NCBI GenBank assembly: GCA_018662365.1
Contig: JABJGH010000030.1
Coordinates: forward strand, 151,587-215,586
Length of the DNA: 64,000 bases
Reading direction: 5' to 3'
Origin: Chloroflexota bacterium
Lineage (GTDB): Bacteria; Chloroflexota; Anaerolineae; Anaerolineales; UBA11579
Positions 34,032 through 43,115 of this stretch are shown in pieces (the first letter of the stretch is position 1; each line of letters starts with the position of its first letter). The translations under genes and the position numbers were made by a program. The notes below the pieces were generated by a model. It was not told the DNA's origin, ran no database searches, and worked only from the letters and a program-made list of their open reading frames with translations.

Positions 34032-34822
34032 ACCGAAACTTTAGCCTTTATATGTGGATGAGCTTGGTAATCTAACAAATTAAAATCCTCGAATTTGAAA
34101 TCAAAGATCGACTTCACGTCTTCATTAATTTTCATTTTAGGCAAAGGAAAAGGCGTTCTTTCCAATTGGGTTTCAACTTGTTCCATATGGTCATTATATA
34201 AATGGGCATCCCCAAAAGTGTGTACAAAATCTCCGGCTTCAAGGCCAGATACTTGGGCAACCATCATCGTGAATAAGGCATAGGAAGCGATATTAAAGGG
34301 AACCCCTAAAAAGATATCGGCCGATCGTTGATATAGTTGACAAGACAGTTTTCCATTAGCCACATAGAATTGAAACATCATATGGCAGGGGGGAAGAGCC
34401 ATTTTTTCGATCTCAGCCACATTCCACGAATTTACGATCAATCGCCGTGAATTTGGCTTCTGATCAATATCCTCGATCAATCGACTGATCTGATCGACCA
34501 CCACGCCATCTGCGCCGGTCCAAGAGCGCCATTGTGCACCATAAACGGGTCCTAGTTCCCCTTCCTCATCAGCCCATTCATTCCATATACGCACACCGTT
34601 TTCTTGCAAATAACGCACGTTGCTGCTTCCTTGCAACATCCATAAAAGCTCATAGATAATAGATTTAAGATGTAATTTTTTCGTGGTAAGTACGGGGAAT
34701 CCATCTGAAAGATTAAAACGTAGCTGATGACCAAATACAGATCGGGTACCTGTCCCCGTCCGATCTCCTTTTTCTACCCCATTGTCTAAAACATGTTGCA
34801 TTAGTTCCAAATATTGCTTCAT
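34028..34822 (-). CDS. thyA: Thymidylate synthase
   Basis: ThyA methylates dUMP to dTMP using methylene-THF. The catalytic Cys lies in [12 protein letters not shown], with [17 protein letters not shown] near the N-terminus and RRSADIFLG-type dUMP contacts ([18 protein letters not shown]). The ORF-track start at 34921 adds 33 residues that overlap ribF and do not resemble ThyA. I place the start at ATG 34822 (MKQYLELMQ), preceded by GGAGG with good spacing. This gives 264 residues, the E. coli length. Confidence 0.96.
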   Translation of the reverse strand: MKQYLELMQHVLDNGVEKGDRTGTGTRSVFGHQLRFNLSDGFPVLTTKKLHLKSIIYELLWMLQGSSNVRYLQENGVRIWNEWADEEGELGPVYGAQWRSWTGADGVVVDQISRLIEDIDQKPNSRRLIVNSWNVAEIEKMALPPCHMMFQFYVANGKLSCQLYQRSADIFLGVPFNIASYALFTMMVAQVSGLEAGDFVHTFGDAHLYNDHMEQVETQLERTPFPLPKMKINEDVKSIFDFKFEDFNLLDYQAHPHIKAKVSV

Positions 34823-34823
34823 G

Positions 34824-35756
34824 CTAAACCTCCATATGGGTAAAAATCTCCTGCGCGATGGCAATATCCAATTGAATCTGGGTAACCAAGGCATCAATAT
34901 TCTCAAACCGTTTTTCGTCACGCAAACGAGCCAAGAACTTTAGTTCAACATTTTTACCATATATATCCCCGTGAAAGTCCAAAAGATGCGTCTCAATCCG
35001 TGGGGCAACAGGCTCTGTTTCAAAAGTGGGTCGTACCCCCACATTAGTAACTGCTTTGAATTCTTGCCCATCAAACTCCGCAATGCAGGCGTAAACACCT
35101 GCCCCCGGAACTGCCCTGATCTTATCTATTTCCAAATTTGCTGTAGGAATACCAATCGTTCTACCCCGTTGATCCCCCATGATCACTTCGCCAATTACAA
35201 AATGCGGACGTCCCAAAAGCTCGTTGGCCTCTTCAATATATCCCTCATCTAGAAGATTCCGAATTCTACTTGAGGAGACAATACCTTCTTTGATTTCAAA
35301 TGCATCAATTACCCGAACTTCAAAATCCATCTCTTCCCCAATTTTTTTTAGAAGTTGAGCATCACCTTCTCTTCCTTTCCCCAAAGCAAAATCATGCCCG
35401 ATCCATAAATGTTGGAATCCTAAATGTTCCTTCAATCCAGCAAGAAATTCACTGGCAGATAGTGACGCTACATCACCATCAAATGGATATGTGATCACTG
35501 CATCTAACCCTGTGTTTTCTAGCAACTTTGCTTTTTCATCGGGAAGGGTTAGATAGAAAGACTCGCGTGGACCGTGAATCACGGTGGATGGGTGAGGATA
35601 GAATGTAAGCAAAACTGCCGGAGCCTCGTTCTGATGGGCTTCGGCAGTAATTTGATCTATTATTTTTCTATGGCCAAGGTGTACACCATCAAAGGCACCA
35701 ATGGTCAACCAGGCGTTATTTAATGCAACATCATTTAATCCATAATAATGCTGCAT
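34824..35756 (-). CDS. ribF: Bifunctional riboflavin kinase / FAD synthetase
   Basis: RibF makes FMN from riboflavin and then FAD. The adenylyltransferase half has [16 protein letters not shown] at the N-terminus and [15 protein letters not shown] near residue 120. The kinase half has [12 protein letters not shown] near 194 and [11 protein letters not shown]. The 310-residue length is standard. It is 8 bp after truB and adjacent to thyA, the common truB-ribF order. Confidence 0.95.
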   Translation of the reverse strand: MQHYYGLNDVALNNAWLTIGAFDGVHLGHRKIIDQITAEAHQNEAPAVLLTFYPHPSTVIHGPRESFYLTLPDEKAKLLENTGLDAVITYPFDGDVASLSASEFLAGLKEHLGFQHLWIGHDFALGKGREGDAQLLKKIGEEMDFEVRVIDAFEIKEGIVSSSRIRNLLDEGYIEEANELLGRPHFVIGEVIMGDQRGRTIGIPTANLEIDKIRAVPGAGVYACIAEFDGQEFKAVTNVGVRPTFETEPVAPRIETHLLDFHGDIYGKNVELKFLARLRDEKRFENIDALVTQIQLDIAIAQEIFTHMEV

Positions 35757-35764
35757 GATCTAGA

Positions 35765-36673
35765 TTATGTCGTGAAGAAAACTTTTCTGGGTTGCCATTC
35801 ATTGGTCTCTTCGATCACCTCAAGCAAAGCCACAAGATCGCCCTGCTCACTGACCGCTCGAGCCCATCCAGTATGATCTCCCTCAACTGGGAAACGATGT
35901 CCGTGGCGTACCTTTTCCATTAGATCTGCATCCATGGTTATCGTAAACCAATCTCCAAGAGCTTCGGCAGCCGGAACAAGAAACTCCGCCCAAGTACCTG
36001 AATCAAAGGCTTCTTTCAATCGTCGGAGTGATACTGAATGGCGTAAGGAGAACTGACCACTCATTGTTCTTCGCAATCCAACCAAATGAGCCCCAATTCC
36101 TAATTCCTCACCTACATCATTTGCCAACGAGCGTACATAGGTGCCTGATGAACAATGTACATCGATCACAACCTCTGGGGGAGCCCATTCTAAAACATCC
36201 AAATTATGGACATTTATAATCCGAGGTTCTAATTCAACTTCTTCACCTGCACGAGCTTTTTCATAAGCCTTCTTACCATCCACTTTTACAGCAGAATAAG
36301 GTGGGGGAACTTGTTCGATCTCTCCAACATAACCTTGGATCAATTTTGTGAATTCTTCCTCATCAACATTTACAGGCATTTCTTCAGTTGGTTCGCCTTC
36401 ACCATCATATGTATCGGTGCTGCTTCCCAATCGAATGGTTGCTTGATAACGCTTATTAGATGCTGATACAAACTCACTTAAACGGACTGCAGGGCCAAGC
36501 AATATTACCAAAACACCTGAGGCACGGGGGTCAAGAGTGCCAGTATGCCCAGCACGTCGAATACCAGTTCCTCGTCGTATAATTTGAACCACATCATGAG
36601 AGGTTAACCCAACAGGTTTATCAACTACCATCACCCCGGATACAACATTTTTGACATCATTATTATCCATCAT
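35765..36673 (-). CDS. truB: tRNA pseudouridine(55) synthase
   Basis: TruB converts U55 of tRNA to pseudouridine. VDKPVGLTSHDVV and the catalytic Asp motif GHTGTLDPRASGVLVILLG are at the N-terminus, and GTYVRSLANDVGEELG is near residue 180. At 302 aa it includes a C-terminal PUA-like extension. GGGAGGATATG precedes the ATG. It follows nrnA after a 107-bp gap and leads into ribF. Confidence 0.95.
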   Translation of the reverse strand: MMDNNDVKNVVSGVMVVDKPVGLTSHDVVQIIRRGTGIRRAGHTGTLDPRASGVLVILLGPAVRLSEFVSASNKRYQATIRLGSSTDTYDGEGEPTEEMPVNVDEEEFTKLIQGYVGEIEQVPPPYSAVKVDGKKAYEKARAGEEVELEPRIINVHNLDVLEWAPPEVVIDVHCSSGTYVRSLANDVGEELGIGAHLVGLRRTMSGQFSLRHSVSLRRLKEAFDSGTWAEFLVPAAEALGDWFTITMDADLMEKVRHGHRFPVEGDHTGWARAVSEQGDLVALLEVIEETNEWQPRKVFFTT

Positions 36674-36780
36674 ATCCTCCCAAGGATTTTTTTAATTGCA
36701 TTAATAATTCGATCATTTTATCCTTATCCTACAACATTTTAAGATTTTTTCCAAAATTAGCATTTTTATGACTTTATAAA

Positions 36781-37743
36781 TTAGTTTTTGTTATCGAGAA
36801 TGGTTTCTTTAGTAATTTTGAGTACCTTATCCCGCACCTCAGGTAAATTACCTTCAACTGTGGCCCCAGCAGCCGCAACATGCCCGCCACCGCCAAAAAC
36901 CTGGGCTATCTTGGAAACATCATAGCCATTTTTTGCTCGCCAACTGATTTTTACTTCATTATCTGTTTGTTCAATGAAAACCAATGCCACATTTGCCCCT
37001 TCAATTCGGGAAAGGAAATTTACAAGGTCTGCATCATCTCTTCCATTATAGTTTGCTTTTTTGCGATCCTGATATGTCAGCGATGCCCATACGAAAGGTC
37101 CTTCCCTTTCAATTAAAGACAACCCTGCAGCCCAATAACTTACAGCCTCAAACGATTTTCGAGTTAGTACTCGATATGTGAGATCGGGAAGATCAGCACC
37201 TTTTTCGATCATATCTGCAGCTCTTCTTAAAGCTCCCGCATGCACATTTGAGGTTTTAAACCCTTGGGTATCTGTGACTAAACCGGTCATTAATGCATCC
37301 ACAACTCCCGGAGTAAACGGAAATCCTAGCTCCGGAAAATGCTCGATAAGAATTTCCGTAGTGGAAACTGCATCGGATTGCACCAGGTTCAATTCGCCAA
37401 ATTTTGGGTTTGTGGGATGATGATCGATGTTCACATCAATCGTTTTTATATAATCGACTACATTCCCCACTCGATTTAGGTCACCACAATCAACAACAAA
37501 TACCATATCAAATTCTTGTTTTGGGTATTTAGTTACCTGGTCTGCACCTTCAAGAAATCTAAAACTTGCAGGAACGCCATCGTTCAGCACCATTTGAACT
37601 TTTTTGCCAAGTTCTTGTAATGCAAGACCAACAGCTATTACTGATCCAACCGCGTCCCCATCCGGTCGGATATGGGAAGTGATCAAAATATTATTGGATT
37701 GTTCAAGGCGTTGTTTTATTTCAGTTAGAATTGCCTGGCTCAT
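36781..37743 (-). CDS. nrnA: DHH-family oligoribonuclease / pAp phosphatase (NrnA type)
   Basis: NrnA-type enzymes degrade short RNA oligonucleotides and pAp with Mn2+. The DHH domain motifs are ILITSHIRPDGDAVGSVIAV, FVVDCGDLNRVG and NIDHHPTNPKFGE, and the DHHA1 domain ends with FGGGGHVAAAGATV. The ORF track begins with a GTG (MKKI) at 37755. I chose the ATG four codons later; both overlap the end of rbfA. The position between rbfA and truB is the usual one for this gene. Confidence 0.9.
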   Translation of the reverse strand: MSQAILTEIKQRLEQSNNILITSHIRPDGDAVGSVIAVGLALQELGKKVQMVLNDGVPASFRFLEGADQVTKYPKQEFDMVFVVDCGDLNRVGNVVDYIKTIDVNIDHHPTNPKFGELNLVQSDAVSTTEILIEHFPELGFPFTPGVVDALMTGLVTDTQGFKTSNVHAGALRRAADMIEKGADLPDLTYRVLTRKSFEAVSYWAAGLSLIEREGPFVWASLTYQDRKKANYNGRDDADLVNFLSRIEGANVALVFIEQTDNEVKISWRAKNGYDVSKIAQVFGGGGHVAAAGATVEGNLPEVRDKVLKITKETILDNKN

Positions 37744-38101
37744 TATTTTCTTCACTTTCGGATTTCAATTTACTTAATATTTTATCGACGCGTTCCGCAT
37801 TTTCTGGAATTGGGTCCCAATTAAACCGCAGTTGTGGAAATGAGCGGATATCAATCGATTGTGCCAATTTGCGTCGCAAAAACCCTGCCGCATGGCTTAA
37901 ACCCTCAATAATTTCAGATTCGCGTTCAACCCCTTCCAAGGCAGATATGAAAACACTCGCAAAGGATAATTCTCTGTCTACCTTAACATAGGTGATAAAA
38001 ACACCGGCAAGTCTTGGATCGCTTACTTCATATAAGAGCAACTCAGCAAGATCTTCCTTAATTCTTTGAGAAATGCGTAGTGCTCTAGATTGAGAAACCA
38101 T
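37721..38101 (-). CDS. rbfA: Ribosome-binding factor A
   Basis: RbfA matures the 30S subunit at the 16S 5' end. The 126-residue protein has LRISQRIKEDLAELLLYEVSDPRLAGVFITYVKV, AGFLRRKLAQSIDIRSFPQLRF and a C-terminal charged tail, all family-typical. The ORF track starts at TTG 38104. I prefer the ATG one codon later, with GAGG 8 nt upstream. It follows infB by 19 bp. Confidence 0.95.
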   Translation of the reverse strand: MVSQSRALRISQRIKEDLAELLLYEVSDPRLAGVFITYVKVDRELSFASVFISALEGVERESEIIEGLSHAAGFLRRKLAQSIDIRSFPQLRFNWDPIPENAERVDKILSKLKSESEENNEPGNSN

Positions 38102-38120
38102 CAATTAACCTCGATACTTT

Positions 38121-39956
38121 TTAAGAAACAGGAACCGTTTCTTGAATATAACACTCTAAAATATCACCAACTTGGAAAGCATCAAAGCCCTTCACCCCAA
38201 TACCGCATTCAAAACCCTTGCGAACCTCATTCACATTGTCTTTTTCGTGTTTTAGGGAACTGACCGAATTCTCATGAAGAACTTCGCCGGCTCTCATAAC
38301 TCGAATAAATGCATTTCTTTGAATCTCACCTTGGGTTACACGGCTGCCGGCGATATTTCCGGCTTTCCGGACTTTAAACACTGCCTTAACTTCTGCTTTG
38401 CCAACTGTCACTTCTTTTTCTTCTGGCAATAACATACCCTTCAAAGCTTTCTCGACATCTTCGGTCATCCGATAAATAATGTCATAGAAACGAATATCAA
38501 TCTTTTCTCGATCTGCATATAAACTTGCCGCAGTGTCAGCACTGACATTAAAACCCATCACAATGGCTTGCGAAGTATTGGCCAACATCACGTCACTTTC
38601 ACTAATATTGCCGGTTCCAGAGTGAAGAACTTGCACATTGATCACCCCGGCGTCATCATTTGCCTTTATCGCCTTCAATGAGGAGACAATAGGCTCAAGC
38701 GAGCCTTGGACATCAGCTTTTACGATCAAGCGTAGTTCTCGAGCTAAACCAGATTGGAATCTTTCAAACATATTTTCCAGTGTGATCACTTTGAAAGAAG
38801 CAGCAGCTTCGTCTTTTTTCTTTTGTTCACGCTCAACAACGATCACACGGGCCGCTTTTTCAGATTCAACTACCCTAAAAAATTCTCCTGCTTCAGGCAC
38901 ATTATCGAACCCCATAACCGAGATAGGGCTGGAGGGTCCAGCTTCTTCGATAGGATTTCCGTGATAATCAAACATTGCCTTTATTTTTCCGTAGGATGTA
39001 CCAGCAATTAAGACATCGCCCCTTTTCAATGTGCCATTTTGAACCAGCATGCTTGCGACAACTCCACGAGCTCTGTCGCGCTCTGCTTCAATGATTGTGC
39101 CAAAAACTTGACCCTCAGGATTAGCTAAGATCTCAGTATTATCAGAGACCAATAAGATAGCTTCCATCAGATCCTCAAGTCCTGTCTTTTCAATAGCAGA
39201 AACTGGGACAACGATCGTATCCCCGTCCCAATCATCCGGCACCAATCCTACTTCAGCGAGTTGTTGTTTTAAACGTTCCGGGTTGGCATTCGGTCGATCG
39301 ATCTTATTCATTGCAACGATGATCGGCACGCCAGCTGCCTTCGCATGGTTGAGAGCTTCTTTTGTCTGGGGCATTACGCCATCATCTGCCGCAATAACCA
39401 AGATTACAATATCAGCACCCTGCGCACCCCTAGACCGCATTGCCGTGAAAGCAGCATGTCCCGGAGTGTCCAAAAAGGTGATCAATCGATCATTATGTGT
39501 GATCTGATAAGCACTAATATGTTGGGTAATCCCACCAACTTCCCCTTCAGCCACCTTGGCTGAACGAATGGCATCCAACAAAGTTGTCTTTCCATGGTCT
39601 ACATGCCCCAGAATTGTAACTACTGGTGGTCGGGGGCCAAGATCTTTTTTATCTTCTGCGGAAATTAAGCGGCGCCAAAGAGCTATTTCACCAACATCTT
39701 CTGATTCAAGTTGGTCGATTACTTCAAGGGAGGCTTCAAATCCCAATTCAGAGGCTACAATTGCGGCCGTATCAAAATCGATCTGTTGATTAATATTTGC
39801 CATCACACCATTTGCCATCAAGACTTTAATAATATCTATTGGGCTGCTATTAATCATTTCAGCAAGATCTCTCACGATCATAAATGCTGGCAATTCTATT
39901 TGATTATCAACAATTTCGCCTTCTACTTCTTCTTTTTCAGTAATTTCTTCAGTCAT
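38121..39956 (-). CDS. infB: Translation initiation factor IF-2 (short form)
   Basis: IF-2 is the GTPase that delivers initiator tRNA to the 30S subunit. G motifs are GHVDHGKTTLLDAIR, FLDTPGHAAF and AMNKIDRPNANPE, followed by the beta-barrel and C-terminal tRNA-binding domains ending near QVGDILECYIQE. At 611 aa it lacks the long N-terminal region of E. coli IF-2, having only the IF2-N module (MIVRDLAEMINSSPIDIIKVLMANG). GAGAGGCAAG precedes the ATG. Position nusA-ylxR-infB-rbfA is conserved. Confidence 0.97.
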   Translation of the reverse strand: MTEEITEKEEVEGEIVDNQIELPAFMIVRDLAEMINSSPIDIIKVLMANGVMANINQQIDFDTAAIVASELGFEASLEVIDQLESEDVGEIALWRRLISAEDKKDLGPRPPVVTILGHVDHGKTTLLDAIRSAKVAEGEVGGITQHISAYQITHNDRLITFLDTPGHAAFTAMRSRGAQGADIVILVIAADDGVMPQTKEALNHAKAAGVPIIVAMNKIDRPNANPERLKQQLAEVGLVPDDWDGDTIVVPVSAIEKTGLEDLMEAILLVSDNTEILANPEGQVFGTIIEAERDRARGVVASMLVQNGTLKRGDVLIAGTSYGKIKAMFDYHGNPIEEAGPSSPISVMGFDNVPEAGEFFRVVESEKAARVIVVEREQKKKDEAAASFKVITLENMFERFQSGLARELRLIVKADVQGSLEPIVSSLKAIKANDDAGVINVQVLHSGTGNISESDVMLANTSQAIVMGFNVSADTAASLYADREKIDIRFYDIIYRMTEDVEKALKGMLLPEEKEVTVGKAEVKAVFKVRKAGNIAGSRVTQGEIQRNAFIRVMRAGEVLHENSVSSLKHEKDNVNEVRKGFECGIGVKGFDAFQVGDILECYIQETVPVS

Positions 39957-40060
39957 CTTGCCTCTCTTTCGATATATTTGTCGGTTTTCTCAGCCTTGGA
40001 AAGCCTTTATTAAAAAACGGGCTATTTCAAAAAAATCTTTTCTCTAAACCCGATAATTTT

Positions 40061-40363
40061 TTAATTATTCACCGACAATGTCTCTTTATACTCTTTTAGC
40101 AACACTAAATCATCCTTACTTATGGAGGTTTTTAATGCTTGGGCTAAAGATCCTTTTAGCCCCTTTTGCCAACAATCTGGGCTGTCGTGCAAGTATGCAC
40201 CTCTTCCGGGCATCTTTCCTTTTGGATCCACCCGAACACCCTCTGACGGGGATCGAACGATCCGGATCAATGATCGTTTTTCTTGCACACTACGACATCC
40301 CACACAAGTTCGTTGAGGAATATGTCGTTTCGGTATTTGCTTCTTCACCACAGGTTCACCCAA
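40061..40363 (-). CDS. ylxR: YlxR (DUF448) RNA-binding protein
   Basis: The 100-residue protein has the YlxR signature RTCVGCRSVQEKRSLIRIVR and the late GRGAYLHDSPDCW, both conserved in the family found between nusA and infB. YlxR is a nucleic-acid-binding regulator; in some bacteria it binds RNase P. The start is uncertain: the ORF track uses TTG at 40363, but GTG codons at 40351 and 40348, after GGTGAACCT, are also possible. Confidence 0.9.
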   Translation of the reverse strand: MGEPVVKKQIPKRHIPQRTCVGCRSVQEKRSLIRIVRSPSEGVRVDPKGKMPGRGAYLHDSPDCWQKGLKGSLAQALKTSISKDDLVLLKEYKETLSVNN

Positions 40364-40430
40364 ACTCTTTTAGTGAAAAACCATCTGCATAAATGGGTTA
40401 ATTACTAAAAAATATTTATAAAATATCAGT

Positions 40431-42344
40431 CTATTCCCAATCATCCTCACTCCATCCAGCATCACCTTTTCGGCGACGGCGGACAATAGTGATGTCTTTA
40501 TCAGGATCGTATTCAATTTCTCTAAAGGCCTTCTTTGAGCCTTTCTTTTTCTTTTCAGCTGCAGGAACAAGCTTGGAAATATCATCTTCCCCTTCAACAA
40601 ATTTGATCTGCTGGGCTTTAGGTACAGCTGCTTTCTTTTTCGGAGTAGGTTTAACTAATTCCTCTTCGCTTTCTTTCTGGATCTCCTCAACACTTTCTTG
40701 AGTTGCTTCTTCACCAACCGGTTCAGCCTCAGCTTCTGTGGTTTCTTCTTCCGCCACTTCCGTTTCCTCAGCGATTTCTGTTTCTTCTGCAGTTTCTGCC
40801 AGGTCGACTTCCACTACCTCTTCTATAACCTCTTCTACTACTGGGAAGTCAAAAGCTTCAATTGCAGTATCAATTTCTTCTAGAGTCTTAGGTCCCATGC
40901 CATTGATTGCCAAAACTACATCTTTGTCGATCGCCATTTGCATCATCAAGTCACCAATGGCAGCATATCCCTCTCCAGCAAGTAAATTAGCAATTCGGAG
41001 GGAAATACCCAATTCTTCCATGGGGATATCAAAGGCAGTAGCAGGAATCGAGTCCCGCACTTCAGCTTCTTGTTCTTTACGAATATTCAATTCAGCTTGT
41101 CGCCGATCCGCAGCACCTATTTCGATCAAATTCACAAAACGGGTTAATAATTGGTATTCTTCTGGGGTAACTGGGCGTCCTTCTGCTTTCTTTCCTAGGA
41201 CAGCCTCCACCTTTGGAATCATTTCTTTAGTGGCTTCAGAGTTATCTGCATATGCGGGTTCATTCTGTAATTTGAACATTGCATCTGAAGCGGCTTCAGG
41301 AAGGCTTTTAATATCAATTCGCCATCCAGTTAATTTAGCCGCCAACCGTGCGTTTTGCCCATCACGACCAATCGCTAAACTTAGCTGATCTTCAGGCACC
41401 ACCACTGTCGCTGTTTTTCTGTCGTCTGTTTCATTCAGGAAAACGCCGCTCACTCGAGCAGGGCTTAACGCCTTAGAAATAAAACCATTAGGTCCAGAAG
41501 GATCCGGATTCCATTCAATCACATCTATTTTTTCATCATGTAATTCACGCACAATTGCTTGAATTCGCACACCCCGAATACCTACGCAGGCGCCAACAGG
41601 GTCGATACCTGGTTGCAAGGCGGAAACTGCCACCTTGGAGCGATACCCAGGTTCACGAGCGATCGATCGGATTTCAACCAAACCATGATAGATCTCGGGA
41701 ACTTCATCTTCTAATAATCGGCGCAAAAAATTCTTATGCGCACGAGAGAGAATGATCTGCGGACCGCGAGGGGTTTGCTTCACTTCATATAATAAGGCTC
41801 GTACTCGATCATGATTGCGAAAACGTTCACCACGAATTTGATGATTTCTAGGCATTGTCCCTTCTGCATTTCGATCCATGCCTAAGGTAATGCCTCCACC
41901 GCCAACCGCCTGTACGATACCGTTGATGATCTCGCCAACTTGCGATTGGAAATGTTCATATTGTGCTTGACGTTCAGCTTCTCTTATTCGTTGCTGGATC
42001 ACTTGTCGCGCCGTTTGTGCCGCTACCCGCCCAAAATTCTCGGGGGTAGATTCAACCACAACGATGCTTCCTAGTTCCGATTCAGCATCTGCTTCTTGAG
42101 CGACTTCTAAGGTCACCTCAGTACGTTCATCCTGAACTTCTTCAACAACTTCTTTCTCAGCAAAAATTTTAATCTCTCCAGAGTCCAGATCAAAATTGGC
42201 TTGAACAAGTTGTGCGCTTGAGGCATTCACAGTTTTTCGATAAGCGGAAACCATCGCGGATTCCAATGCTTCAACAACTACCTCTTTTGGAAGTTGTTTT
42301 TCTTCTAATACTTCATTGAATGCCAAGGCAAATTCATTCTTCAT
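40431..42344 (-). CDS. nusA: Transcription elongation/termination factor NusA with long C-terminal extension
   Basis: NusA binds RNA polymerase and controls pausing and termination. It has the N-terminal domain MKNEFALAFNEVLEEKQLPKE, an S1 domain, and KH domains (DPVGACVGIRGVRIQAIVREL, then LAIGRDGQNARLAAKLTGWRID). The ORF-track start at 42524 is too early. I use ATG 42344, which matches the family and has GGAG upstream. The tail of about 230 residues holds an HhH-like repeat (VVLAINGMGPKTLEEIDTAIE), a highly acidic Glu-rich stretch and a basic end RRRRKGDAGW. rimP is not upstream. Confidence 0.95.
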   Translation of the reverse strand: MKNEFALAFNEVLEEKQLPKEVVVEALESAMVSAYRKTVNASSAQLVQANFDLDSGEIKIFAEKEVVEEVQDERTEVTLEVAQEADAESELGSIVVVESTPENFGRVAAQTARQVIQQRIREAERQAQYEHFQSQVGEIINGIVQAVGGGGITLGMDRNAEGTMPRNHQIRGERFRNHDRVRALLYEVKQTPRGPQIILSRAHKNFLRRLLEDEVPEIYHGLVEIRSIAREPGYRSKVAVSALQPGIDPVGACVGIRGVRIQAIVRELHDEKIDVIEWNPDPSGPNGFISKALSPARVSGVFLNETDDRKTATVVVPEDQLSLAIGRDGQNARLAAKLTGWRIDIKSLPEAASDAMFKLQNEPAYADNSEATKEMIPKVEAVLGKKAEGRPVTPEEYQLLTRFVNLIEIGAADRRQAELNIRKEQEAEVRDSIPATAFDIPMEELGISLRIANLLAGEGYAAIGDLMMQMAIDKDVVLAINGMGPKTLEEIDTAIEAFDFPVVEEVIEEVVEVDLAETAEETEIAEETEVAEEETTEAEAEPVGEEATQESVEEIQKESEEELVKPTPKKKAAVPKAQQIKFVEGEDDISKLVPAAEKKKKGSKKAFREIEYDPDKDITIVRRRRKGDAGWSEDDWE

Positions 42345-42432
42345 CTTTCTTACTCCAGGTAGGATTGTGGGTTGATTTATAAATACAAACTTGGGGGGGA
42401 AATGTTGAAATTGCCCACTGGTCCATATAAGC

Positions 42433-42459
42433 AGAAAAGTGGGGAAATTCCCACTTCTC
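42433..42459 (-). promoter_or_regulatory. Hairpin in the nusA leader
   Basis: GAGAAGTGGG and CCCACTTTTC form a 10-bp stem on the transcribed strand about 90 nt before the nusA start. No T tract follows it. Leader-based control of nusA is known in other bacteria; here it is only a possibility. Confidence 0.4.
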
Positions 42460-42495
42460 GGTGACGTTCGTATTATTGACCTACCTAACATATGG

Positions 42496-42524
42496 ATTTT
42501 AGCATGAATTAAAACTGGTTGCAA
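42496..42524 (-). promoter_or_regulatory. Promoter of the nusA-infB operon
   Basis: On the minus strand TTGCAA and TAAAAT are spaced exactly 17 bp apart, giving a leader of about 145 nt before nusA. Confidence 0.65.
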
Positions 42525-42554
42525 GGGTGGAGGGGTGAAATCTAAGATCGAGAA

Positions 42555-43115
42555 TTATGTATTAATTTTTTTTAACATGCGCCAACTGGGTTCATTTACA
42601 TATTGAAGTTCATTATATTGGTCATAATACCACCATTTCCCTGAGTTTTTTGAAATGACCTGATACCCGAGATGATCATAAATCCTTCGAGCCAACGGAT
42701 TATTTTTGGCTACATTTAGACAAACCTCGCTATATCCCCGTTTTTGAAGATCGGCCTCTGCCGTATGCATCAGCCTGCTCCCCACACCAGCATGGCGATA
42801 CTCTGGCCGCACCCGGTAGGAATGAACATAAGCTCGGTGATGCCCATCGGCTAATTCAGCTGATTTTGAAACCAATTGCACAAAAACTTGTCCGATAATT
42901 CCCCATGAAAGTAGGTCCGCGACCCACATAATCGAAAATCCTTTCTGCATTCGGTCAAAAACTTCCGCATATACTTTGCGGAAGTTAGCAAATTCCCCTT
43001 CCCATTCTAACTCTTTCAAATCGATGTTCGCTGCGGGGCGAATAACCACTTTTTCAGCCCACTCAGGAATTACCCCCCCCTTCGAATTGTTTTTTTCATT
43101 ATTTTTCTCAATCAT
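42555..43115 (-). CDS. GNAT-family acetyltransferase
   Basis: A 186-residue GNAT protein. The acetyl-CoA site is seen in YRVRPEYRHAGVGSRLMHTAE near residue 103, followed by YSEVCLNVAKNNPLARRIYDHLGYQVI. The substrate is not evident. Its ATG overlaps the stop of the CCA-adding enzyme gene by 8 bp, so it is coupled to it. Confidence 0.88.
   Translation of the reverse strand: MIEKNNEKNNSKGGVIPEWAEKVVIRPAANIDLKELEWEGEFANFRKVYAEVFDRMQKGFSIMWVADLLSWGIIGQVFVQLVSKSAELADGHHRAYVHSYRVRPEYRHAGVGSRLMHTAEADLQKRGYSEVCLNVAKNNPLARRIYDHLGYQVISKNSGKWWYYDQYNELQYVNEPSWRMLKKINT

Noticed and set aside
34823-34921. N-terminal extension of thyA in the ORF track
   Set aside because: It overlaps ribF, has no ThyA similarity, and a well-spaced GGAGG precedes the ATG at 34822.
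40738-41388. 216-aa plus-strand ORF opposite nusA
   Set aside because: It is the antisense shadow of nusA's acidic, Glu-rich region; its Ser/Thr-rich composition follows from the complementary GAA/GAG codons and there is no ribosome binding site or family match.
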